A DNA stretch of 39,867 bases from Bacteroidota bacterium (GCA_013288745.1 JABDBG010000015.1:1-39867), one strand, 5' to 3'; numbered from the stretch's first letter, positions 1 through 9,144 are shown. Numbers and translations are program-made. Notes: generated by a model from the letters alone, not told the origin.

Positions 1-1083
1 CCTGTTAGTCATGAGCCTCGCATACAGCAATTACACGATGACCTCGTAAAGTTTGGCCATCATCCCTTTTATTTACCAATAGCTATCAAGCTTGACGAGT
101 CTGATATGCCAAACAGTAAATGTATACGTTGCAGTACCTGTGATGGATTCCCTTGTATGGTGCATGCTAAAAGTGATGCAGATATTAATTGTACACGCCC
201 GGCTTTAAATGACAATGTTACTTTATTAAGGAATTTCAAAGTAACCAAGCTCGTTACTAACGCTGACGGCACCACGATAGATTATGTGATGGGTGAATAC
301 AACGGCGAAATAGTTGGATACAAGGCAGACATCGTTGTTGTATCCTGCGGAGCGGTTAACTCAGCCGTTTTATTATTGAACAGCGCTAATGATAAACATC
401 CGAATGGTTTAGCAAACGGCAGCGACCAGGTGGGCAGAAATTTTATGAAGCATTTGAATGAAGCAATGTTGGCGATCAGCAGTAAACCTAATCCAACAAA
501 GTTTCAAAAGACAATGGCGGTAAATGATTATTACTGGGGCGATAAAGAGTACAAATTCCCAATGGGGCATGTGCAAATGTTGGGCAAGTCTGATAAATAC
601 CAGTTGGAACCTGATGCGCCGTTTTTTACACCGAACAAGGTATTGGATGAAATGGCAACACACTCGGTAGATTGGTGGATGACTGGTGAAGACCTCGCTG
701 ATTCTGACAATAGAGTGCGTGTGATCGACGGACAAATACATTTAGATTATAAAGAAAATAATACTGAAGGCTTTCAAAGATTAATTAAAACATGGAAAGA
801 TGTTTTGGTTAAAGTAGATGCAGCAGAAAGCTTTTTACACTACGGCGTAAATATTCGTAAAAGAATCCCTTTATCAGGTATTGCGCACCAGGTTGGTACA
901 ACAAGAATGGGCACTGATCCAAAAACCTCTGTTGTTGATACCAATTGCAAAGCACATGAAGTAGATAATTTATACATTGTGGATGGCAGTTTTTTCCCAT
1001 CGATCGGTGCGGTAAACCCATCACTAACAATTATGGCTAATGCCTTACGCGTTGGTGATCATTTGCTGGAAAGAATGAAATAG
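1..1083 (+). CDS. GMC family FAD-dependent oxidoreductase, C-terminal part (5' end outside window)
   Basis: The reading frame is open from the first base, so this is the C-terminal 360 residues of a longer gene; the methionine at 106 is internal. GMC enzymes oxidise sugar or alcohol hydroxyls with FAD. The C-terminus carries the typical GMC_oxred_C signature: HQVGTTRMG (about nt 886-912), then NLYIVDGSFFPS and NPSLTIMANALR, which in the family hold the catalytic His/Asn region and the FAD pyrophosphate contact. A Cys-x2-Cys-x2-Cys-x4-Cys cluster (codons at 121, 130, 139, 154) sits before the substrate domain. The gene is followed after 34 nt by an SDR gene and then a GH63-like gene on the same strand, so it is probably the first visible gene of a sugar-oxidising operon. 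The substrate cannot be read from sequence. The FAD-binding N-terminus is not visible. Confidence 0.88.
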   Translation, partial: PVSHEPRIQQLHDDLVKFGHHPFYLPIAIKLDESDMPNSKCIRCSTCDGFPCMVHAKSDADINCTRPALNDNVTLLRNFKVTKLVTNADGTTIDYVMGEYNGEIVGYKADIVVVSCGAVNSAVLLLNSANDKHPNGLANGSDQVGRNFMKHLNEAMLAISSKPNPTKFQKTMAVNDYYWGDKEYKFPMGHVQMLGKSDKYQLEPDAPFFTPNKVLDEMATHSVDWWMTGEDLADSDNRVRVIDGQIHLDYKENNTEGFQRLIKTWKDVLVKVDAAESFLHYGVNIRKRIPLSGIAHQVGTTRMGTDPKTSVVDTNCKAHEVDNLYIVDGSFFPSIGAVNPSLTIMANALRVGDHLLERMK

Positions 1084-1117
1084 TTTTTTATAATAGGCTC
1101 TAACAAAATTAATTTAC

Positions 1118-1927
1118 ATGAATCCCAATCCAAAATTAAAGGGCCAGTCTGCATTGGTAACCGGCGCCAATAGCGGCATCGGAAAAGCAGTCGCCATTTC
1201 GTTGGCAAATGATGGCGCTAATGTTGTTGTCAATTACGTTGCACACCCCGAAGACGCGCAAGCAGTTGTTGATACCATAAAAGCAAATGGCGGAAATGCG
1301 ATCGCCCTGCAGGCAGATGTAAGCAATGAAACGCAGGTGAAAGCGATGTTCCAGGAAATGTACAAAGCATTTGGCACCATTGATATTTTAGTCAATAACG
1401 CCGGTCTGCAACAAGATTCGCCATTTGAAAAAATGACCCTGGCACAATGGCAATTGGTGATCAATGTAAATTTAACAGGACAGTTTTTATGCGCGCGCGA
1501 AGCGGTAATAGAATTTTTACGCAGAGGACCAGTGCCCGAAAGAAGCAGGGCGACAGGAAAAATAATTTGCATGAGCAGTGTGCACGAAGTAATTCCATGG
1601 GGTGGCCATGTAAATTATGCTACCAGCAAAGGAGGCATCATGATGTTAATGAAAAGCATGGCGCAGGAATTAGCACCTAAAAAAATAAGAGTAAATAGCA
1701 TCGGTCCCGGTGCTATACAAACACCTATTAATACATCAGCATGGTCTACACCGGAAGCGCTAAATAGTTTACTGACATTAATCCCTTACAATCGGATTGG
1801 AGAACCCGAAGATATTGGTAACTTAGCGGCGTGGCTGGCAAGTGATGAATCTGATTACATAACCGGTACCACTGTTTTTTGTGATGGTGGTATGACTTTA
1901 TATCCGGGATTTTCAACTAATGGTTAA
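1118..1927 (+). CDS. SDR family oxidoreductase, glucose 1-dehydrogenase-like
   Basis: A 269-residue classical short-chain dehydrogenase. The cofactor motif TGANSGIG is at residues 15-22, the NNAG motif follows about residue 91, and the active-site Ser (CMSSVHEV) and YATSK (Tyr and Lys) are present, so the catalytic set is complete. The segment RRGPVPERSRATGKIICMSSVHEVIPWGGHVNYA is typical of glucose 1-dehydrogenases that oxidise D-glucose to gluconolactone with NAD(P)+. There is no signal peptide, so it should act in the cytoplasm. It starts 34 nt after the GMC gene and ends 3 nt before the glycosidase start, which indicates a cotranscribed unit. The family assignment is firm; glucose as substrate is an inference from motif resemblance and from the neighbouring glucosidase-like gene. 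Confidence 0.9.
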   Translation: MNPNPKLKGQSALVTGANSGIGKAVAISLANDGANVVVNYVAHPEDAQAVVDTIKANGGNAIALQADVSNETQVKAMFQEMYKAFGTIDILVNNAGLQQDSPFEKMTLAQWQLVINVNLTGQFLCAREAVIEFLRRGPVPERSRATGKIICMSSVHEVIPWGGHVNYATSKGGIMMLMKSMAQELAPKKIRVNSIGPGAIQTPINTSAWSTPEALNSLLTLIPYNRIGEPEDIGNLAAWLASDESDYITGTTVFCDGGMTLYPGFSTNG

Positions 1928-1930
1928 ATT

Positions 1931-4564
1931 ATGAGTGACAAAAATATAACGGCAGAGCAAAGGCGGATAAATGAAAATAAAGAAAAGGATGTTCCGTTAG
2001 AAAAATGGGGGCCTTATTTAAGTGAAAGACAATGGGGAACGGTGAGAGAAGATTACAGTGCCGGCGGAGACGCATGGAACTATTTATCTCACGACCAGGC
2101 AAGAAGCCGCGTGTACAGATGGGGAGAAGATGGACTGGCGGGCATTTCAGACTACATGCAAAATCTTTGCTTTTCTGTTGCTTTATGGAACGGAAAAGAT
2201 ACTATTTTAAAAGAGCGTTTATTCGGCTTATCTAACGGCCAGGGTAATCATGGTGAAGACGTAAAAGAATTGTATTATTATTTGGATAATGTTCCCACAC
2301 ATTATTACATGAAGTACCTGTATAAATATCCACAACAAGCTTTTCCTTATCAGGATATTATTAATAAAAACAGGAGCCTCTCGAAAAATGTACCTGAGTA
2401 TGAATTATTAGATACCGGCATTTTTAAAGACAATAAATATTTTGATGTATATGTGGAGTATGCAAAAAATAGCAGCGAAGATATTTTTATCAAAATAGAT
2501 ATTGTGAACCGTGGTACGGATGCTGCCCCAATAACAGTACTACCTACTTTGTGGTTTAGGAACAGGTGGCAGTTCGATGCTGCAACACCGAAACCATCCA
2601 TTCAGTGGATCAGCAACAGCGAATTAAAAACTACACATGAGCCGATAGGTGAACACCATTTATATTTCAGAGGCGCGGGACAAATATTAATTACAGAAAA
2701 CGAAACAAATACAGAACGCGTTTTAGGCAGAACAAATATTACACCTTATGTAAAAGATGCTTTTCATGATTCTGTTATTTCCGGGAAGAATACCGATGCA
2801 TTGATCAAGAAAAGAGAAGGGACCAAAGTCGCACCTGTTTACAGATTAACGATCGAAGGCGGCGCTTCCAAACAAATTTACCTGCGCCTCACCAATGAAG
2901 CAACTGATACTCCTTTTGCGGAAGGCTTCGAAGGAATTTTTGATCAGCGCAAAAAAGAAGCCGATGAATTTTATGCTTCCATCTTGCCGCCAGGCACAAG
3001 CGATGACCTGGCGAATATTCAAAGGCAGGCTTTTGCCGGTTTATTGTGGAGCAAACAATACTATCATTATGATGTGGAAAAATGGATGAGCACCAGTGAT
3101 GGTGTAACCCCATTATCACCTGAAAGATTAGAGGGTCGCAATCATGAATGGAAATATTTAAAAAATCAGGATGTTATTTTAATGCCTGATAAATGGGAAT
3201 ACCCCTGGTATGCCGCATGGGACACAGCTTTTCACTGTATCGCCATCGCTCCTATTGACCCTACATTTGCAAAAGGACAATTGATTTTGCTGATGCGCGA
3301 ATGGTACATGAATCCTTATGGACAAATACCTGCATACGAATGGAACTTCAGTGATGTAAATCCTCCTGTACACGCGTTTGCTGCATTGGGTGTTTACCGT
3401 GCAGAAAAAGATGCAACCGGCAAGGGTGATATACAATTCTTAAAACGTATTTTCCAAAAACTGATCATCAACTTTACCTGGTGGGTAAACAGAAAAGATG
3501 CGAGCGGTAATAATATTTTTGAAGGTGGTTTCCTGGGCTTGGATAATATCGGTGTATTTAACCGCAGCATTCAATTACCGGATCAGATCGCATTGGAGCA
3601 AGCAGATGGTACCAGCTGGATGGGCATGTATGCTCTGAACATGTTAGATATCGCTTTGGAAATTGCTTTGACAGATGATGCATTTGAAGATACTGCTACA
3701 AAATTCTATGAACACTTTGTATTGATAGCAGACGCCTTGAACGAATTGAATTTGTGGAACAGCGAAGATAATTTCTTCTATGATGTACTTTGCCTGAAAG
3801 GCAAGCTACCCGCAGCTTTAAAAGTCCGCTCGATCGTTGGTGTTGCTCCCGTGTTTGCTGTATCAATCATCAGTAAATATAGTATGGATAAGCTAAGCGA
3901 TTTTGCGCGCCGTACTGCCTGGTTTGATAAGTACCGTATTTATAACAATGATTATTTACCGAACGAAAGCAGGGCGGACAGTGATGATGCTTTATTATCA
4001 TTAGTGCCTAAGGAAAGGTTGGTACAGATACTAGATAAACTATTGGACGAATCTGAATTTTTATCAAGTGGTGGTATCAGAGCTCTTTCCAAATACCATG
4101 ATAAAAATCCTTACACGATCACTATACAAGGCGTTAATTATTCTATTGAATATGATCCCGGAGATTCTACTTCAGATTTCTTTGGCGGTAATAGTAACTG
4201 GCGCGGGCCGGTTTGGTTACCGATCAATTACCTCATCATTAAAGCGATCAAAAAATATGGTGAGTATTATAAGGATACTTTAAAAGTTGAATGTCCCAGA
4301 GATTCCGGAGTAATGATGAATTTGGAAGAAGTGGCTGCTGAATTAACGAAACGCATTTTATCTATTTTTCAAAAAGACGAGACAGGCAATCGTCCATTGT
4401 ATGATAATTACAATGCAACCTATAACGAATTTTATAAATTACCTGAAAATAAGGACCTTGTTCTTTTTCATGAATATTTTCATGGAGACAATAGTAGCGG
4501 ACTAGGAGCAAGCCATCAATCAGGCTGGACGGCACTTGTAGCGAATTTGATTGGAACCGTATAA
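1931..4564 (+). CDS. GH63 / MGH1-like glycoside hydrolase
   Basis: An 877-residue protein related to GH63 glucosidases (processing glucosidase I type) and to the MGH1-like glycosidase domain. The N-terminal part (WGPYLSERQWGTVREDYS, then RWGEDGLAGISD) and the (alpha/alpha)6-barrel motifs are recognisable: YPWYAAWDTAFH (about residue 420), SNWRGPVWLPINYL (about 755) and FHGDNSSGLGASHQSGWTALVA at the C-terminus. Members hydrolyse alpha-glucosides or related compounds such as mannosyl- or glucosylglycerate. No signal peptide is seen, so a cytoplasmic substrate is likely. The start codon lies 3 nt after the SDR stop, the tightest spacing in the operon. A strong terminator hairpin follows. The exact substrate is unknown. 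Confidence 0.85.
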   Translation: MSDKNITAEQRRINENKEKDVPLEKWGPYLSERQWGTVREDYSAGGDAWNYLSHDQARSRVYRWGEDGLAGISDYMQNLCFSVALWNGKDTILKERLFGLSNGQGNHGEDVKELYYYLDNVPTHYYMKYLYKYPQQAFPYQDIINKNRSLSKNVPEYELLDTGIFKDNKYFDVYVEYAKNSSEDIFIKIDIVNRGTDAAPITVLPTLWFRNRWQFDAATPKPSIQWISNSELKTTHEPIGEHHLYFRGAGQILITENETNTERVLGRTNITPYVKDAFHDSVISGKNTDALIKKREGTKVAPVYRLTIEGGASKQIYLRLTNEATDTPFAEGFEGIFDQRKKEADEFYASILPPGTSDDLANIQRQAFAGLLWSKQYYHYDVEKWMSTSDGVTPLSPERLEGRNHEWKYLKNQDVILMPDKWEYPWYAAWDTAFHCIAIAPIDPTFAKGQLILLMREWYMNPYGQIPAYEWNFSDVNPPVHAFAALGVYRAEKDATGKGDIQFLKRIFQKLIINFTWWVNRKDASGNNIFEGGFLGLDNIGVFNRSIQLPDQIALEQADGTSWMGMYALNMLDIALEIALTDDAFEDTATKFYEHFVLIADALNELNLWNSEDNFFYDVLCLKGKLPAALKVRSIVGVAPVFAVSIISKYSMDKLSDFARRTAWFDKYRIYNNDYLPNESRADSDDALLSLVPKERLVQILDKLLDESEFLSSGGIRALSKYHDKNPYTITIQGVNYSIEYDPGDSTSDFFGGNSNWRGPVWLPINYLIIKAIKKYGEYYKDTLKVECPRDSGVMMNLEEVAAELTKRILSIFQKDETGNRPLYDNYNATYNEFYKLPENKDLVLFHEYFHGDNSSGLGASHQSGWTALVANLIGTV

Positions 4565-4578
4565 TTAAATAATAAAGC

Positions 4579-4633
4579 AAAAGTGAAAACCCAAAAGTGA
4601 AGACATCATCTCTGCTTTTGGGTTTTCACTTTT
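4579..4633. terminator. Bidirectional terminator between the GH63 gene and pheT
   Basis: A perfect 19-bp inverted repeat (4579-4597 with 4615-4633) has a 17-nt loop, and A/T-rich ends give a U-tract in both directions. It sits between two convergent genes. The stem is built from the word AAAGTGA, which also recurs in the loop. Confidence 0.85.
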
Positions 4634-4645
4634 TAAGTTTTGTCT

Positions 4646-7072
4646 TTACTTCCTGATCTCTGCCTGCAATTCTTTTTCATAAGATGCAATAATCTTACTC
4701 ATCATAGCATCAATATCTTTATCGGTCATTGTTTTTTCTTCATCTAAGAAAACAAAATTAACAGCCAACGATTTTTTATTAGCGCCTAATTTTTCGCTTT
4801 CAAAAATATCAAATAAGCTGATCGATTGTAATCTGTTGACTTGTGCATTTTTTGTTGCTTTTTCTACTTGCTCATATTTCAAACCCTTATCTACCACAAT
4901 TGCCAGGTCTCTTTGTACCGCAGGGAATTTTGAAATTTCTTTGTACTCGATCTTGGCTTTTTTACTTAGCGTGATTAATTGTTCCCAATCAATATCGATG
5001 TAAAAAACAGGTTGCTTAATATCAAAAGTGCTTAGCGTTTTTTTATCAACGCTGCCGATCGTTGCGATATCATATTTTTTAATTTTTGCCTCGATGGCAC
5101 TATCAAATTTTGTATTGTTTGATACCATGTATTCTGTTAACCTTACGCCGGCTAATTCAATTATTTTTTCGAATACTGCTTTTGCAAAATAAAAATCTGC
5201 TTTATCTCCTTTACCCTTCCAGCTATCAATAGTTTTTTTTCCGGTGATATATATAGTCAAATGTTGTTTTTCGGAATAACTTCCAACTCCGCTCGTAGCG
5301 TAAGTTTTGCCGAATTCAAAAAATTTCAGGTCAACATTTTTACGATTTAAATTATGAGAGATACTTTCCAAACCTGTTTCCATCATACTTGGTCGCATGA
5401 CATTTAATTCTTCGCTTAGGTTATTGATCATTTTTACAGTTGTCTGTAAAACTTCGCTGGCAAAGTATGCACTGTTCGTGATCGAGTTCGTAAATATTTC
5501 GTTGAAGCCTTCGCCTACCAAATAGTTGGCGATCTTTTCTTTGTACATCGCATCGTGTGCCAATGTTTCCACCGAAGGTGAGATAGTAATAGCTGATGGT
5601 ATCTCAACATTATCCAAACCATCGATGCGCATTATTTCTTCAACAATATCTGCAGCGATCGTAATATCAGGTTTGCTGTACGGAACAGTGTAACTCATTT
5701 GTTCCCCATCTTCTTTTATCAATTCAAAACCAAGACTCGTTAAAATAATTTTGATATTGGCTGCAGGATAATTTTTACCGCTTAATTTTTTCAGGTAAGC
5801 ATATTTGATCGTTACTTCAGCTTTGGCTTTTGGTGCAGGATATACATCGATCAGATCAGAAGCAATTTTGCCTCCTGCAATTTCTTTGATTAATAGCGCC
5901 GCTCTTTTTAAAACATTTACGGTGTTGCTGATATCAACGCCTTTTTCAAAACGTGTAGCCGCATCCGTACGCAATCCATGCCTGAAAGATGTTTTACGAA
6001 TACTTGTAGGACTGAACCAGGCACTCTCTAAAAAGATATTTGTGGTTGTATTTTTTACTCCGCTCGTCAATCCACCAAAAACACCGGCGATACACATCGG
6101 TTCGCTTTCATTGCTGATCATCAGGTCTTCGGCAGATAATTTTCTTTCCTTTTCATCCAACGTAATAAAAGGCGTTCCTTCTGCTACATTTTTTACGATC
6201 ACTTTATTCCCTTTGATCTGGCTGGCATCAAAAGCATGCAGCGGTTGGCCCGTCTCATGCAATATAAAATTCGTGATATCTACAATATTATTGATCGGGC
6301 GAAGCCCGATGCTTTTTAGTTTTTGTTTTAACCATGTCGGACTTTCAGCAACCGTCACCCCTTTAATGCTGACACCGCTATAACGCTGACAGGCTTCTTT
6401 GTTTTCAATAGCTACACTTATTGGCAGCTCGTTGCTATCTGCTTTAAAATCATTTTTAAAAGGCAGCTTAACACTGGTTTCTTTTTTGTTATGATAAGTT
6501 AAGTAAGCACACACATCTTTGGCAACACCCAAATGGCTCATGGCATCCATCCTGTTGGGCGTTAGTCCTATTTCGAAAATAAAATCTTCATTGGGTTTAA
6601 AATAATTGGCCGCAGGCGAACCTACCTTTGTATCAGCTGGCAATATCATGATACCGGCATGACCTGTTCCTAATCCGATCTCATCTTCAGCGCAGATCAT
6701 GCCGAAGCTTTCAGCGCCGCGGATCTTTGCCTTTTTCATGGTCATTGGTTCTCCGCTTGATGGATAGATCGTTGAACCAACGGTTGCCACTACTACTTTT
6801 TGTCCTTTGGCAACATTGGGTGCGCCGCAAACGATCTGTAATAATTCACTGGTTCCTATATCAACTTTAGTGATGCTCAATTTATCCGCGTCTGGATGTT
6901 TTTCGCATTCCATTACTTCGCCGATGACCAGGCCCTGCAATCCACCTTTCAGTTCCTCATATTTTTCAAGCGTCTCTACTTCCAATCCTATTGACGTTAA
7001 GATCTTACTTAGCTCTTCGGGGGCAACTGTTTCCGGCAAATATTCACTAAGCCAATTATAACTAATGGTCAT
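4646..7072 (-). CDS. pheT: Phenylalanine-tRNA ligase beta subunit
   Basis: An 808-residue protein of normal length for bacterial PheT. It pairs with PheS (not in this window) to charge tRNA-Phe in the cytoplasm. The start MTISYNWLSEYLPE is typical. A tRNA-binding OB fold follows at about 40-150 (GLVIGEVMECEKHPDADKLSI, then IVCGAPNVAKGQKVVVA), then the B3/B4 domain (TPNRMDAMSHLGVAKDV and LMISNESEPMCIAGVFGG), the B5 domain, the core domain, and the C-terminal FDX-ACB anticodon-binding domain (EISKFPAVQRDLAIVV) at about 715-808. All expected parts are present. A TAnnTTTG promoter box lies 31 nt upstream. The gene is divergent from dnaB and convergent with the glycosidase gene. Confidence 0.97.
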   Translation of the reverse strand: MTISYNWLSEYLPETVAPEELSKILTSIGLEVETLEKYEELKGGLQGLVIGEVMECEKHPDADKLSITKVDIGTSELLQIVCGAPNVAKGQKVVVATVGSTIYPSSGEPMTMKKAKIRGAESFGMICAEDEIGLGTGHAGIMILPADTKVGSPAANYFKPNEDFIFEIGLTPNRMDAMSHLGVAKDVCAYLTYHNKKETSVKLPFKNDFKADSNELPISVAIENKEACQRYSGVSIKGVTVAESPTWLKQKLKSIGLRPINNIVDITNFILHETGQPLHAFDASQIKGNKVIVKNVAEGTPFITLDEKERKLSAEDLMISNESEPMCIAGVFGGLTSGVKNTTTNIFLESAWFSPTSIRKTSFRHGLRTDAATRFEKGVDISNTVNVLKRAALLIKEIAGGKIASDLIDVYPAPKAKAEVTIKYAYLKKLSGKNYPAANIKIILTSLGFELIKEDGEQMSYTVPYSKPDITIAADIVEEIMRIDGLDNVEIPSAITISPSVETLAHDAMYKEKIANYLVGEGFNEIFTNSITNSAYFASEVLQTTVKMINNLSEELNVMRPSMMETGLESISHNLNRKNVDLKFFEFGKTYATSGVGSYSEKQHLTIYITGKKTIDSWKGKGDKADFYFAKAVFEKIIELAGVRLTEYMVSNNTKFDSAIEAKIKKYDIATIGSVDKKTLSTFDIKQPVFYIDIDWEQLITLSKKAKIEYKEISKFPAVQRDLAIVVDKGLKYEQVEKATKNAQVNRLQSISLFDIFESEKLGANKKSLAVNFVFLDEEKTMTDKDIDAMMSKIIASYEKELQAEIRK

Positions 7073-7515
7073 TTATTACTGATTAATTTTTTCTAATAAG
7101 TTGCAAAGATAGTTATTGGCAGTAAAGTGTAAGCAATAGGCGTTCATTAATCAAAAAAACAGACGGAAAAACGAGTTATACTAATCAAACTATTGACACA
7201 AAACAAGTGAAAAAAAAAGCCCTTCCCTGAATAAAAAAAAACAGGCAAAAATAAAGTTGTGGAGAAAATAGGAATCGGCGGCAATTGTGCTGAATTTTGC
7301 ATGTGAATATTTATGTTAATAGGCGTTAATAACCTAACTTACAGAGTGAATTTCCTGTGGATAATCATTATTACAAAGTTCATAACACGGCTATGTTAAT
7401 AAACGGTAAAGTTTCGCTGTTACCTTAGCCGTCCTGCATAATTCTAAAAACATCTTTTTACCATTCTGCAGACCTAACAATTTCGGCTGATTAACCCAGT
7501 AATAAGTAAACAAAA
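7073..7515. promoter_or_regulatory. 443-bp divergent pheT/dnaB intergenic region with DnaA-box-like sites
   Basis: No gene was found here. The region is AT-rich with A-runs at about 7205-7260. Three DnaA-box-like 9-mers all read on the minus strand: TTCTCCACA (7258-7266), ATATTCACA (7302-7310) and the perfect box TTATCCACA (7356-7364). The word GTTAATA occurs three times (7315-7321, 7325-7331, 7395-7401). Nearer dnaB there is a nested inverted repeat: ACGGCTA at 7387-7393 with TAGCCGT at 7426-7432, enclosing GGTAA (7405-7409) and TTACC (7420-7424). This could be DnaA-dependent control of dnaB, or part of an origin. No clear TAnnTTTG box was found just before dnaB. Confidence 0.5.
7104..7111 (-). 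promoter_or_regulatory. Bacteroidota -7 box of pheT
   Basis: The minus strand reads TATCTTTG, an exact match to TAnnTTTG, 31 nt before the pheT start codon. This leaves a short normal leader. Confidence 0.55.
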
Positions 7516-9093
7516 ATGGATCTAACTAATCTCAATAAAGACAGAAAACCTAGGCGTAAACCTTCATTGGATTTAGGCTCTATGATGTTCGGCAAAGTGC
7601 CGCCACAAGCCAAGGAATTGGAAGAAGCTGTATTGGGTGCGATCATGTTGGAAAAAAGCGCTTTTGATACGGTTGTTGAGATACTGAAACCTGAATGTTT
7701 TTACACAGAAGCGAATCAAAGAATTTTCCGTGCCATGCAATCATTGGCGCAAAAAAGTTTACCGATAGATCTATTAACTGTTGTTGAAGAATTAAAAACC
7801 AAAGAAGAGCTTGACCTGGTTGGCGGCGCATACTATGTATCTAAATTAACCAACTCCGTAGTTTCTTCTGCAAATATTGATGCGCATTCCCGTATCATTC
7901 TACAAAAATTTATTCAGCGTGAATTGATCCGCATTAGCGGTGAAATCATCGGCGATGCATACGAGAACAGTACAGATGTATTCGACTTATTAGATGATGC
8001 AGAAAGTAAATTATTTGAAATAACAAACAATCACCTTCGTAAGAACTTCGATGATATCAATACCGTATTGGTAAAAACAATTCAGCGTATTGAAGACATG
8101 CGTAGCCGCGATGAGGATATCTCCGGCGTAACAAGTGGTTTCCCTACACTAGATAAAATTACTTACGGATGGCAGCCAACGGATCTTATTATTCTGGCGG
8201 CACGTCCTTCAGTTGGTAAAACAGCTTTTGCTCTGAATCTTGCGCGCAGCGCGGCTTTGCATCCAACAAAACCTACAGCAGTAGCGTTCTTTAGTCTGGA
8301 AATGAGTGCAGGCCAGCTGGTACAAAGAATTTTAAGTGCGGAAAGCGAGATCTGGTTAGAAAAGATCTCCCGTGGTAAATTAGAAGACCATGAAATGAAA
8401 CAGCTCTATAAAAAAGGGATCGAAAAATTAAGCAACGCACCCATCTTTATTGATGATACAGCGGCACTAAATATTTTTGAATTAAGAGCAAAATGCCGCC
8501 GTCTGAAAAACAAACACAATGTTGGTTTGATCTTGATCGATTATTTGCAATTAATGAGCGGTGCAGGTGATGGTAAGAACGGAAACAGGGAACAAGAGAT
8601 CAGTCGTATCTCTAGAGACCTGAAAGGATTGGCAAAAGAATTACAAGTACCGATCATTGCACTGAGCCAGTTAAGTCGTGCCGTGGAATCAAGAAAGGAA
8701 GGAAATAAAATGCCCCAGTTAAGTGATCTACGTGAATCGGGAGCGATCGAGCAGGATGCGGATATGGTAATGTTCCTGTACCGTCCTGAATATTATGATA
8801 TCAACCAGAACGAAATGGGCGAAAGCAATAAAGGCGAAACGCATGTAAAAATCGCGAAGCATCGTAACGGTAGTCTGGAAACAATTAAGCTAAAAGCATT
8901 GCTGCATATTCAAAAATTTGTGGAAGATGAAAGCACCGGATTCGGCGATGGTGGCGGGTTCCCATCAGGTGGTGGAAGCTGGAAACCTATCAAGCCCGAA
9001 ACAGGCGGTGGTGAGGATAGCGGCGCTAAATTATACATTCAAAAAGGCAGCAAAATGAATGATAATGAGTTTGATGATGATGCTCCTTTTTAA
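7516..9093 (+). CDS. dnaB: Replicative DNA helicase DnaB
   Basis: A 525-residue hexameric helicase that unwinds DNA ahead of the replication fork. The N-terminal primase-interacting helical domain begins at about 29 (PPQAKELEEAVLGAIMLE). The RecA-like domain has Walker A ARPSVGKT (about 229-236) and Walker B LILIDYLQLM, followed by SQLSRAVESR and SDLRESGAIEQDADMVMFLYR. No intein interrupts it. After about residue 475 comes a disordered Gly-rich tail (GFGDGGGFPSGGGSW) that ends in NEFDDDAPF, very like the C-terminal tip of single-stranded DNA-binding protein SSB. A terminator follows at once. The DnaB call is firm; the meaning of the tail is discussed in the findings. Confidence 0.98.
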   Translation: MDLTNLNKDRKPRRKPSLDLGSMMFGKVPPQAKELEEAVLGAIMLEKSAFDTVVEILKPECFYTEANQRIFRAMQSLAQKSLPIDLLTVVEELKTKEELDLVGGAYYVSKLTNSVVSSANIDAHSRIILQKFIQRELIRISGEIIGDAYENSTDVFDLLDDAESKLFEITNNHLRKNFDDINTVLVKTIQRIEDMRSRDEDISGVTSGFPTLDKITYGWQPTDLIILAARPSVGKTAFALNLARSAALHPTKPTAVAFFSLEMSAGQLVQRILSAESEIWLEKISRGKLEDHEMKQLYKKGIEKLSNAPIFIDDTAALNIFELRAKCRRLKNKHNVGLILIDYLQLMSGAGDGKNGNREQEISRISRDLKGLAKELQVPIIALSQLSRAVESRKEGNKMPQLSDLRESGAIEQDADMVMFLYRPEYYDINQNEMGESNKGETHVKIAKHRNGSLETIKLKALLHIQKFVEDESTGFGDGGGFPSGGGSWKPIKPETGGGEDSGAKLYIQKGSKMNDNEFDDDAPF

Positions 9094-9119
9094 ATAAGAG
9101 AAAAAATTAAATTAATATT

Positions 9120-9144
9120 GCTCACTTAACTGTGAGCTTTTTTT
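9120..9144 (+). terminator. Intrinsic terminator directly before rsmE
   Basis: GCTCAC (9120-9125) pairs with GTGAGC (9132-9137) around a 6-nt loop, followed by seven T (9138-9144). The T-run touches the ATG of rsmE at 9145, so it ends the dnaB transcript and leaves rsmE without a normal leader. Confidence 0.8.

Noticed and set aside
5805-6383. 192-codon open frame on the + strand inside pheT
   Set aside because: It is antisense to a strongly conserved gene, has no family features and no promoter box, and is explained by codon bias of pheT.
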